Assembly (NCBI GenBank): GCA_945872035.1
Contig: CAMBYA010000055.1
Span: 1 to 10,685 of the forward strand
Reading direction: 5' to 3'
DNA length: 10,685 nucleotides
Origin: Rhizobium sp. Q54
Lineage (GTDB): Bacteria; Pseudomonadota; Alphaproteobacteria; SMXS01
Within the stretch, counting starts at the first letter, position 1; the number at the start of each line of letters is the position of its first letter. Positions 4,234 to 10,597 of this stretch are shown one piece after another. Under the pieces are notes generated by a model. It made no database searches, was not told where the DNA came from, and saw only the letters and a program-made list of their open reading frames with translations. The position numbers were made by a program, and so were the translations under genes.

Positions 4234-6503
4234 CATACGAACCCAAGTCGCTCAAGGTCGTCGGCACCCGTCCCGTCCGCCATGACGGCCCCGACAAGGT
4301 GACCGGCCGCGCGAACTACGCGTCGGATTTCACCCTGCCCGGCATGCTGTGGGGAAGCATCCTGCGCAGCCCGCACGCCCATGCCAAGGTGATCTCCATC
4401 AATACCGACAAGGCGCGGGCGCATCCTGGCGTGAAGGCTGTCATCACCGGCGCCGACCTGCCGCTGCCGCCGCCGGGCGTTACCCAGGCCGGCGAATCGG
4501 CCATCAACACCCAGCATCTGGCCAAAAACCTGCTGGCGCGCGACAAGGTGTTCTATGACGGCCATCCGGTCGCGGCCGTCGCCGCCATCTCGGAGGCCAT
4601 TGCCCGCGAGGCGCTCGGCCTGATCGAGATCGAGTACGAGGTGCTGCCTCACGTCATCGACGTGGACGAGGCCATGAAGGCGGATGCGCCGCTGCTGCAT
4701 GACGACCTCTTCACCGAGGGTGTCGAACCCAGGCCGGAGACGCCGTCCAACATCGCCAAGCGCATCGTCGTCAGCAAGGGCGACATCGAAAAGGGCTTCG
4801 CCGAGGCCGACATCGTCATCGAGCGGACCTATACAACCAAGGCGGTGCACCAGGGCTATATCGAACCGCAGGGCTGCGTCGCCAACTATGCCGAGGACGG
4901 CCAGGCCATGGTCTGGTGCTCCAGCCAGGGCCAGTTCGTCATCCGCGACCTGTGCATCACCATGCTGGGCATGGAAGCCTCGTCGCTGAAGGTGATCCCC
5001 GCCGAGATCGGCGGCGGCTTCGGCGGCAAGACCACGGTCTATCTGGAGCCGCTGGCGCTGATGCTGTCGAAGGCATCGGGCCGGCCGGTGAAGATGACCA
5101 TGAGCCGCGGCGAGGTGCTGCGCGCCACCGGCCCGCATTCGGGCAGTTCCATGACCGCCAGGATCGGCGCCATGAAGGACGGCACCATCACCAGCGCGGA
5201 AGTGGTCATCAAGTTCCAGGCCGGCGCGTTTCCCGGCTCGCCGGTTGGTGCGGCGGTGATGTTCTGCTCGGCGCCCTACGACATCCCGAACCTGTCGATC
5301 ACCGGCTATGACGTTGTCGTCAACATCGCGAAGGTCCACGCCTACCGGGCGCCCGGCGCGCCCAACGGCGCCTTCGCATTCGAGACGGTGCTGGACGAGC
5401 TGGCGCACGAGCTGAAGATGGACCCCATCGACTTCCGGGCGAAGAACTCGGCGGTCGAGGGCTCCAAGTCGCCCTATGGCCCGACCTATGGCCCGCTGGG
5501 CGGCATCGAATGCCTGTCGTCGGCGAAGAACCATCCGCACTACAAGGTCAATCTGGGCCCGAACCAGGGACGCGGCGTCGCCAGCGGCTTCTGGATCAAT
5601 ATCGGCGGCCAGTCGGCGGCAACGGTCGTCGTCAACCGCGACGGCACCATCTCGCTGGTCGAGGGCTGCCCCGATATCGGCGGCTCCCGCGCCTCGCTGG
5701 CCATGATGTGCGCCGAGGTGCTGGGCATCGCCGCCGAAAAGGTGCGCCCGTCCATCGTCGACACCACCGCCATCGCCTTCAACGACGTCACCGGCGGCAG
5801 CCGCGTCACCTTCGCCACCGGCATTGCCGTGGTGCAGGCGACCGAGGACGCCGTGCGCCAGATGCGCGAGCGGGCGGCCAAGATGTGGGACATCGACGTG
5901 GACCAGGTGGGCTGGCGCGACGGCGCGGCCCAGGAGATGAACGGCAACCGCTCGCTGACCATCTCGCAGATCGCCCAGAAGGCGGCCAAGACCGGCGGCC
6001 AGATCATGGGCCACGCCTCGATCAACGCCTCGGGCGCGGGCCCGTCGCTCACTACCCACCTGTGCGACCTGGAAGTGGACCGGGAGACCGGCAAGATCAC
6101 CATCCTGCGCTACACCGCGTTCCAGGACGCCGGCAAGGCGGTGCATCCGAGCTATGTCGAAGGGCAGATGCAGGGCGGCGTGGTGCAGGGGATCGGCTGG
6201 GCGCTCAACGAGGAGTACATCCACGACGAGAACGGCCGGCTGGAGAACGCGGGCTTCCTCGACTACCGCATGCCGGTGGCGTCCGACCTGCCGATGATCG
6301 ACGCGGTGATCATCGAGGTGCCGAACCCGAACCATCCGTTCGGCGTGCGCGGCGTGGGCGAGGCGCCCATCGTGCCGCCGCTCGCGGCCATCGCCAACGC
6401 CATCTACGACGCCACGGGCGTGCGCATGCGCGACCTGCCGTTCTCGCCGCCAAAGGTGCTGGCGGCGCTGGAGGCGGCGGAAAAGGCCAAGGCCAACGGC
6501 TAG
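4230..6503 (+). CDS. Molybdopterin-binding catalytic subunit of a xanthine dehydrogenase-family hydroxylase (CoxL-like, substrate unknown)
   Basis: A 757-residue catalytic subunit that binds the molybdopterin cofactor and hydroxylates a carbon centre with water-derived oxygen. The N-terminal Ald_Xan_dh_C domain spans about 20-140 (RHDGPDKVTGRANYASD, then FYDGHPVAAVAA at 108-119), followed by the Mo-binding domain. Visible cofactor motifs are GGGFGGK (261-267), the active-site loop AYRAPGA (371-377), DIGGSRAS (482-489) and GVGEAP (708-713) with E711 at the position of the catalytic base. Form I CO dehydrogenases have AYxCSFR in the loop and form II-type proteins AYRGAGR; this protein has neither. 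It is therefore a hydroxylase for an unidentified substrate, perhaps a heterocycle, aldehyde or aromatic acyl-CoA. Start overlaps the preceding stop (ATGA). Length and motifs are complete. Confidence 0.94.
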   Translation: MTYEPKSLKVVGTRPVRHDGPDKVTGRANYASDFTLPGMLWGSILRSPHAHAKVISINTDKARAHPGVKAVITGADLPLPPPGVTQAGESAINTQHLAKNLLARDKVFYDGHPVAAVAAISEAIAREALGLIEIEYEVLPHVIDVDEAMKADAPLLHDDLFTEGVEPRPETPSNIAKRIVVSKGDIEKGFAEADIVIERTYTTKAVHQGYIEPQGCVANYAEDGQAMVWCSSQGQFVIRDLCITMLGMEASSLKVIPAEIGGGFGGKTTVYLEPLALMLSKASGRPVKMTMSRGEVLRATGPHSGSSMTARIGAMKDGTITSAEVVIKFQAGAFPGSPVGAAVMFCSAPYDIPNLSITGYDVVVNIAKVHAYRAPGAPNGAFAFETVLDELAHELKMDPIDFRAKNSAVEGSKSPYGPTYGPLGGIECLSSAKNHPHYKVNLGPNQGRGVASGFWINIGGQSAATVVVNRDGTISLVEGCPDIGGSRASLAMMCAEVLGIAAEKVRPSIVDTTAIAFNDVTGGSRVTFATGIAVVQATEDAVRQMRERAAKMWDIDVDQVGWRDGAAQEMNGNRSLTISQIAQKAAKTGGQIMGHASINASGAGPSLTTHLCDLEVDRETGKITILRYTAFQDAGKAVHPSYVEGQMQGGVVQGIGWALNEEYIHDENGRLENAGFLDYRMPVASDLPMIDAVIIEVPNPNHPFGVRGVGEAPIVPPLAAIANAIYDATGVRMRDLPFSPPKVLAALEAAEKAKANG

Positions 6504-6507
6504 TCGG

Positions 6508-6762
6508 TTGGCGCGCGTCGTCCTGTCCGGAGACCTGGGCCGCCGGTTCGCCGGCGGCGAGGTGGAGATCCGTGTGGAAGGCAGCAACGTCCTGCGCCTG
6601 ATCAAGGCGCTGGAAGGACGCTATCCGGGCATCGCCGAGGTGCTGGAATCCGACGCCATGGCCGTCGCCATCGACGGGATCGTCTACCAGGACGCGATGC
6701 TGGAGGACGTGGGCGCGGAGTCGGAGGTATATTTCCTGCCGGCGATCAGGGGTGGCCGCTAA
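6508..6762 (+). CDS. MoaD/ThiS-like ubiquitin-fold sulfur carrier protein with a C-terminal Gly-Gly-Arg tail
   Basis: An 84-residue beta-grasp protein, 4 nt after the large hydroxylase subunit gene, so clearly part of that operon. Family features are the short beta hairpin start (VVLSGDLGRRFAGG, 4-17), the helix VLRLIKALEGRYPGIAEVL (28-46), AVAIDGIVYQD (52-62) and the FLPAIRGG end (76-83). MoaD-type proteins donate sulfur from a C-terminal Gly-Gly thiocarboxylate during molybdopterin synthesis. A dedicated copy beside a molybdenum enzyme suggests a role in its cofactor supply or sulfuration. Here the pair G82-G83 is followed by one extra residue, R84, which would block adenylation unless removed. 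The start is TTG at 6508; no ATG or GTG fits, and the ribosome binding site is weak. The stop TAA lies at the left border of the palindromic element. Confidence 0.8.
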   Translation: MARVVLSGDLGRRFAGGEVEIRVEGSNVLRLIKALEGRYPGIAEVLESDAMAVAIDGIVYQDAMLEDVGAESEVYFLPAIRGGR

Positions 6763-6887
6763 CCCCAGCCGTCATGCCGCCGAAGGGCGGCATCCAGACT
6801 TGGCAGTACCGCGCGCTTCGCGCCGGTCTTTACATCAGGGACTGGATCCCGCCCTGCGGCGGGATGACGGCTGAGTGGGTGGCCGCT
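6750..6887. mobile_element. Non-coding palindromic (MITE- or REP-doublet-like) element flanked by an 11-bp direct repeat
   Basis: Two 32-bp units face each other at 6766-6797 and 6842-6873; the second is the reverse complement of the first at 29 of 32 positions. Each unit is a hairpin in its own right: GCCGCC-gaag-GGCGGC in the left, CCCGCC-ctgc-GGCGGG in the right. The two stem differences are compensatory (G-C swapped for C-G). Between them lies a third hairpin, GCGCG-ctt-CGCGC (6811-6823). The outer arms CAGCCGTCAT / ATGACGGCTG are perfect. The sequence GGGTGGCCGCT occurs at 6750-6760 and again at 6877-6887, flanking the element like a target-site duplication. It encodes nothing and sits between convergent genes, where it may also act as a bidirectional transcription barrier, although it has no T-run. 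Similar cgtcat…atccag palindromes are, from memory, common dispersed repeats in alphaproteobacteria. Confidence 0.72.
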
Positions 6888-7321
6888 CATTCATCCAAAT
6901 CCGTAACGATCGAAATCTGTGCGCTCCGGTGCAGTGACGTATGCACCCGCGTCTTGAAGAACCAGCGTCCGCCGACCTTCACCAGCACGTCGTTGTAGTA
7001 GCCGGTGGAGCTGTATGTCCGGCCGTCGTGCAGCTCGATGTCTTCCTTGAAGTAGTTCTTGCTGGTGGCGGTGTCGCCGTCCACGTCGACCGAGACCATC
7101 ATCGGGAAGAAGCTGATCGACTTCACCGCGCTCATCATTTCGGTCCAGCGCGACACGATGAAGTCCCGGCCGTCCATCGGGTTGCCGTACATCACCCAGG
7201 ACGCGTCGTCCTCGGCCCATGTCGTCGCCCAGAGGGCTGGGTCCTTCAGCATCACGGCGTCGCAGTAGCGCTCGACCAGTTCGCGGATGGTGAGGACGTC
7301 TTCGATGGGGCCAGTGGACAT
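6887..7321 (-). CDS. SnoaL-like / nuclear transport factor 2 family protein (last gene of SDR-monooxygenase operon)
   Basis: A 144-residue SnoaL_4-type protein read from ATG at 7321, which has an excellent ribosome binding site (GAAGGAG, about 8 nt upstream). Family features are the N-terminal helices (IRELVERYCDAVMLKDPALWATTW, in two parts at 12-26 and 27-35), WVMYGNPMDGRDFIVSRW (42-59), the strand FFPMMVSVDVDGDTATSKNY (71-90) and YYNDVLVKVGGRWFFKTR (108-125). This resembles small-molecule isomerases or dehydratases and ring-hydroxylating-dioxygenase small-subunit-like folds, with no substrate evident. It is the third gene of a minus-strand set after the SDR and the monooxygenase, separated from the latter by 107 nt containing a GGGGCG/CGCCCC palindrome. 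It may act on the monooxygenase product. Its stop codon shares one base with the right direct repeat of the palindromic element. Confidence 0.86.
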   Translation of the reverse strand: MSTGPIEDVLTIRELVERYCDAVMLKDPALWATTWAEDDASWVMYGNPMDGRDFIVSRWTEMMSAVKSISFFPMMVSVDVDGDTATSKNYFKEDIELHDGRTYSSTGYYNDVLVKVGGRWFFKTRVHTSLHRSAQISIVTDLDE

Positions 7322-7340
7322 GTCATTAACTCCTTCGGTT

Positions 7341-7355
7341 GGGGCGGATCGCCCC
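7341..7355. repeat. Perfect palindrome GGGGCG-gat-CGCCCC upstream of the SnoaL-like gene
   Basis: GGGGCG (7341-7346) and CGCCCC (7350-7355) are separated by 3 nt and lie about 8 nt upstream of the SnoaL-like gene's ribosome binding site on the minus strand. There is no T-run, so termination is unlikely. It could be an mRNA-processing or stabilising hairpin between the second and third operon genes, or an operator for an internal promoter. Confidence 0.4.
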
Positions 7356-7428
7356 GGAATTGATCGTGATGCCAAGCTCAGGGACACGGATAATGGGGTG
7401 AGTGGCATAGCGCAGGGTCCGCGCGCGC

Positions 7429-8874
7429 TCATTTCAACGTGTACTCGCCGAACCGCACTTTCCCCATCTCCCACCAGTAGCGGATCGTGCTGTGCGGCCA
7501 GAGCGTGGTGATCTTGCCGTTCCGGTCCTGGTACCAGCTTTTGCAGCCGGCCTGCCAGATGGTGCCGGCGAGGCCGCGCTGCATGGCGGCGTCGAAGCGG
7601 GCGGCGGCGTCGGGGCGCGGCTCCATGGTGCGGCGCTCGACCAGCTTCCAGAGGCATTGCAGCACATAGCGCACCTGCTGCTCGACCATGAAGATGATCG
7701 AGCTGTGGCCGAGGCCGCTGCCCGGGCCGAGCAAGGTGAAGTAGTTGGGGAAGCCGGGCACGGCGACTGTCCGGTGCGCCGCCATGCCGTCCTTCCAGGC
7801 ATCGCGCAGGGTCAGGCCGCCGCGGCCGGTGATCTCGGTCCTCGGCACGTCGGTAGTGCGGAAGCCGGTGGCGAGGATGATGACGTCGGCGCGGTGCAGC
7901 GCGCCGTCGGCGGTGACGATGCCCTCGGGTTCGATCCGGGCGATGGGATCGGTCACCAGGTCCACGTTCTCCCGCGTCAGTGCCGGATAGAAATCGTCGG
8001 ACACCAGGATGCGCTTGCAGCCGGGCGGATAATCGGGCGTCAGCTTCATCCGCAGTTCCGGATCGGGCACCTGCGCCTCCAGGTGACGCAGCGCCAGCCG
8101 CTTCTCCTGCTCGTTGCGCCGGTTGCGGCGCAGGAACAGCGGGAAGCGGCTCTCCAGCATCCAGTAGAGCTGCCAGCGGTGCAGCCGGCCAAGGAATGGC
8201 ACGCCGCGGAACGCGCGCTTCCACGAGGCCGGATAGGCGCGGTCGAGGCGCGGGATGATCCAGTTGGGCGTGCGCTGGAACACCTCCAGGTGCGCGACGC
8301 TGTCGACGATGGCGGGCACGATCTGCACCGCGCTCGCGGCGCTGCCGATCACCGCGACCCGCTTGCCGGCAAGGTCGATGTCGGGGTTCCACGAGGCCGA
8401 ATGGATCATTGCCCCGGCAAAGCCGTCCAACCCGTCGATGTCGGGAAAATTCGGCACGTGCAGCGCGCCGATGGCGCTCACCAGCACATCGGCTTCATCG
8501 TGTTCGCCGGCGCCGGTGGTCAGGCGCCAGCGGTTGGTGGCCTCGTCGAAGCGCGCGTCGGTGATCTCGCGGCCGAGCCTGATATGCGGCCACAGGCCGT
8601 ACTTGCCGGCACAGCGCTCGAAATAATGCTGGATCTCCCCGCCCGGGGAATAGACGTGGCTCCAGTCCGGATTGGGTTCGAACGAATAGGAATAGAGGTG
8701 CGACGGCACGTCGCAGGCGACGCCGGGATAGGTGTTCTCCCACCAGGTGCCGCCCACATTGGCGCCCTTCTCATAGATGACGAAGTCCTCGAGCCCGGCC
8801 TGCCGGAGCGCGATGCCCATGCACAGGCCGGACATGCCGCCGCCGATGATGGCAACCCTGGGACCCGTCCCCAT
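7429..8874 (-). CDS. Flavin-containing monooxygenase, Baeyer-Villiger type
   Basis: A 481-residue class B flavoprotein monooxygenase that would use FAD, NADPH and O2 to insert oxygen next to a ketone or oxidise a heteroatom. The FAD Rossmann motif is IIGGGMSG (9-16). GGTWWENTYPG and CDVPSHLYSYSF (41-51, 54-65) include D55, aligned with the catalytic-site Asp of Baeyer-Villiger enzymes. The type I fingerprint FxGxxxHxxxW[P/D] appears as FAGAMIHSASWN (152-163), with Asn at the last position. The second nucleotide site is VIGSAASA (175-182), with Ala replacing a glycine. GCKRILVSDDFY (285-296) carries K287-R288, probably the active-site arginine region, and ATGF is at 335-338. The gene starts 14 nt after the SDR stop with GAGG upstream. 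Length is near the short end for the family (usually about 490-550). Substrate unknown. Confidence 0.9.
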   Translation of the reverse strand: MGTGPRVAIIGGGMSGLCMGIALRQAGLEDFVIYEKGANVGGTWWENTYPGVACDVPSHLYSYSFEPNPDWSHVYSPGGEIQHYFERCAGKYGLWPHIRLGREITDARFDEATNRWRLTTGAGEHDEADVLVSAIGALHVPNFPDIDGLDGFAGAMIHSASWNPDIDLAGKRVAVIGSAASAVQIVPAIVDSVAHLEVFQRTPNWIIPRLDRAYPASWKRAFRGVPFLGRLHRWQLYWMLESRFPLFLRRNRRNEQEKRLALRHLEAQVPDPELRMKLTPDYPPGCKRILVSDDFYPALTRENVDLVTDPIARIEPEGIVTADGALHRADVIILATGFRTTDVPRTEITGRGGLTLRDAWKDGMAAHRTVAVPGFPNYFTLLGPGSGLGHSSIIFMVEQQVRYVLQCLWKLVERRTMEPRPDAAARFDAAMQRGLAGTIWQAGCKSWYQDRNGKITTLWPHSTIRYWWEMGKVRFGEYTLK

Positions 8875-8888
8875 GCGCTAGCGTGTCC

Positions 8889-9638
8889 TCATCTGCCGCC
8901 GTCCACGGTCAGCACCGCGCCGCTGGTGTAGCTGGACGCGTCCGACGCGAAGTAGAGCGCCGCGCCCACCACCTCGTTGGGCTCCCCGATGCGCTTGAGG
9001 GCGTAGTTCTTCGCGCGGGCTTCTGCGGCGTCCATGTCCCACGCCTTCGACACATCGGTGCGGAACGCCCCGCAGCAGATGCAGTTGACCCGCACGTTCG
9101 GCCCGTAGGCGAAGGCATAGGCCTGGGTCATGGCGTTCAGCCCGGCCTTGGCCGCCGCATAGGGAATCACGTTCGCCGTCGGCCGCAGCGAGGCGATGCT
9201 GGAGATGTTGATGATCGAGCCGCCGTCGCCCTTCGCCATGCGCCCGCCGACCAGCGCGCTCAGCCGGAAAGGTCCTTTCAGGTTGATGTCCAGCACCTTG
9301 TCGTAGAGCGCCTCGGTCACCTCGTCGGGCGACGGGTACAGCGGCGACATGCCGGCGTTGTTGACCAGGATGTCGACCTTGCCGAATGCGCCATAGGCGG
9401 CATCCACCAGCCCGTCCAGCTCGTTCCAGTTGCCCACGTGCACGCCGTAGGCCAGCGCCTTGCGGCCGAACCGTTCCCGGACCTCGGCGGCCAGCGCCTC
9501 GCAGTTCTCCAGCTTGCGGCTGGCGACGATCACGTCGGCGCCGGCCTCGGCGAAGGCCAGCACCATCTCCTTGCCCAGGCCGCGGCTGCCGCCGGTGACC
9601 AGCGCCACCTTGCCCGTCAGGTCGAACCGTCCGCTCAT
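8889..9638 (-). CDS. Short-chain dehydrogenase/reductase, classical SDR
   Basis: A 249-residue NAD(P)-dependent oxidoreductase of the classical SDR (FabG-like) type, normally a tetramer. The cofactor motif is TGGSRGLG (15-22), with NNAG at 93-96. The catalytic tetrad is complete: N119, S147, Y160 and K164 (YAAAK). R19 and R41 in the cofactor pocket (GGSRG, ASRK) favour NADP(H). The usual Pro-Gly after the sixth strand is replaced by Cys-Gly (NCICCGAFRTD, 185-195), an uncommon change. The ATG is preceded by GGGGAG. The monooxygenase gene follows within 14 nt, so the dehydrogenase probably supplies or consumes the carbonyl compound handled by that enzyme. First gene of the minus-strand operon, divergent from the sulfotransferase. 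Substrate cannot be deduced. Confidence 0.92.
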   Translation of the reverse strand: MSGRFDLTGKVALVTGGSRGLGKEMVLAFAEAGADVIVASRKLENCEALAAEVRERFGRKALAYGVHVGNWNELDGLVDAAYGAFGKVDILVNNAGMSPLYPSPDEVTEALYDKVLDINLKGPFRLSALVGGRMAKGDGGSIINISSIASLRPTANVIPYAAAKAGLNAMTQAYAFAYGPNVRVNCICCGAFRTDVSKAWDMDAAEARAKNYALKRIGEPNEVVGAALYFASDASSYTSGAVLTVDGGR

Positions 9639-9661
9639 GTGTCTCTCCCCGCTTGTCGATT

Positions 9662-9713
9662 GGCGCGGGTCTCCCTTCCCGCGCCGGTCAGGATGCGTCG
9701 TTCTTCCCGCGCC
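9662..9713. promoter_or_regulatory. Operator-like 8-bp inverted repeat plus a third half-site in the divergent promoter region
   Basis: GGCGCGGG (9662-9669) and CCCGCGCC (9678-9685) form a perfect 8-bp inverted repeat with an 8-nt spacer. The right arm recurs as part of a 10-bp direct repeat, TTCCCGCGCC, at 9676-9685 and 9704-9713, offset by 28 bp. The cluster begins 24 nt upstream of the SDR start. It could bind a dimeric repressor such as a TetR-type protein, or form a leader hairpin. No regulator gene lies in the window. Confidence 0.42.
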
Positions 9714-9833
9714 TCCAAGGATTTATCGGGGTGGCGGGCACGGAATCCTGCGCTAAGGTTGCGGGCCGCGCGGTTCGCCAACTTCTAGTAGGGGCTTGGC
9801 CGCGGCGGCTCATATCAACCAGAGGGGGGAGAC

Positions 9834-10460
9834 ATGGCCCTTTCGGTCATCGGTGCCGGCTTCGGCCGCACCGGCACGCTGTCGCTCAAGGGAGCGCTCG
9901 AAAAACTCGGCTTCGATCCGTGCTATCACATGATGGAGGTGATCCAGGGCGGCTTCGCCCAGGTCTGGCACGACATCGTGTTCGGCGGGACGCCGGACTG
10001 GGAGGCGGTGTTCAGGGGCTACAAGGCCACCGTGGACTGGCCGGCCTGCAACTACTATCGCGAGCTGGCCGACCGCTATCCCGACGCCAAGGTCATTCTC
10101 AGCCTGCGCGATCCCGACAAGTGGTTCGACAGCTGCCAGAACACCATCTTCCGTGCCATGCGCATGGATCATGCCCAGGCGCCGGCCAACATCCGCACCC
10201 AGATCGCCATGGTCCGCAAGCTGGTGGTCGAGGACACCTTCGGCGGCGACATCGACGACCGTGCCCATGCGATCTCGATCTTCAACCGCCACAACGAGAC
10301 CGTGCAGAAGGTCATCCCGAAGGAGCGGCTGCTGGTGTTCCAGGCGTCCGACGGCTGGGAGCCGCTGTGCCGCTTCCTCGGCGTGCCCGTTCCGGACGAG
10401 GCGTACCCGAAGGTGAACACCACCGAGGATTTTCAGCAGCTTTTCATGCAGGTTACTTGA
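9834..10460 (+). CDS. P-loop sulfotransferase family protein (Sulfotransfer_4 type)
   Basis: A 208-residue cytosolic protein that would transfer sulfate from PAPS to an alcohol or similar acceptor, judged by family. The 5'-phosphosulfate-binding loop is GFGRTGTLSLK (9-19) right at the N-terminus, followed by the family-typical GFDPCYHMMEV (26-36). The 3'-phosphate-binding segment is VILSLRDPDKWFDS (87-100), with R92 and S100. WPACNYYREL (69-78) and the late GWEPLCRFLGVPVP block complete the pattern. The length agrees with this subfamily. The ATG is preceded by a strong AGAGGGGGAG site. The gene stands alone, divergent from the SDR operon. Many members of this family are uncharacterised, so sulfotransfer activity and the acceptor remain inferences. 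Confidence 0.88.
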   Translation: MALSVIGAGFGRTGTLSLKGALEKLGFDPCYHMMEVIQGGFAQVWHDIVFGGTPDWEAVFRGYKATVDWPACNYYRELADRYPDAKVILSLRDPDKWFDSCQNTIFRAMRMDHAQAPANIRTQIAMVRKLVVEDTFGGDIDDRAHAISIFNRHNETVQKVIPKERLLVFQASDGWEPLCRFLGVPVPDEAYPKVNTTEDFQQLFMQVT

Positions 10461-10474
10461 CGCTTCCGGCGTTC

Positions 10475-10496
10475 GGCCTGGGGTCTTTACCCGGCC
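10475..10496 (+). terminator. Possible weak terminator hairpin after the sulfotransferase gene
   Basis: GGCC-T-GGG (10475-10482) can pair with CCC-GGCC (10490-10496) around a loop containing TCTTTA, giving 7 bp with one bulged T. It lies 14 nt after the stop codon. There is no downstream T-run, so it would be a weak or rho-assisted site. Confidence 0.3.
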
Positions 10497-10597
10497 TGTA
10501 ACAAAGTGCAGTATCAAGGAAAATACGGCGGGGCGTGAAGACTTGGGCAGGTCGCGCGCACCGGATTCCGCATGACGGCCTGCTTTTGTCCGGGAGT

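Noticed and set aside
4230..6503. Carbon monoxide dehydrogenase (coxL) call
   Set aside because: Subunit order fits, but the AYxCSFR active-site signature is absent.
4170..6605. 811-residue open frame on the minus strand
   Set aside because: Lies antisense to the well-supported molybdopterin subunit gene. It is rich in His, Arg and Asp as expected of a shadow frame in GC-rich DNA and has no recognisable domain.
6766..6873. Rho-independent terminator between the convergent genes
   Set aside because: Strong hairpins but no T-run on either strand, and the repeat structure plus flanking duplication point to a repeat element. A transcription-blocking side effect remains possible.
6766..6873. CRISPR-like repeat
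   Set aside because: Only two units, in opposite orientation, with no regular spacers.
6887..8392. 501-residue minus-strand open frame reading through the SnoaL-like gene
   Set aside because: The in-frame upstream part is a shadow of the monooxygenase; the real start is ATG 7321 with an excellent ribosome binding site.
7492..8931. 479-residue plus-strand open frame
   Set aside because: Antisense shadow of the monooxygenase, whose motifs are clear; composition is typical of a third-position GC artefact.
8883..9788. 301-residue plus-strand open frame
   Set aside because: Antisense to the SDR with its complete catalytic tetrad; no domain of its own.
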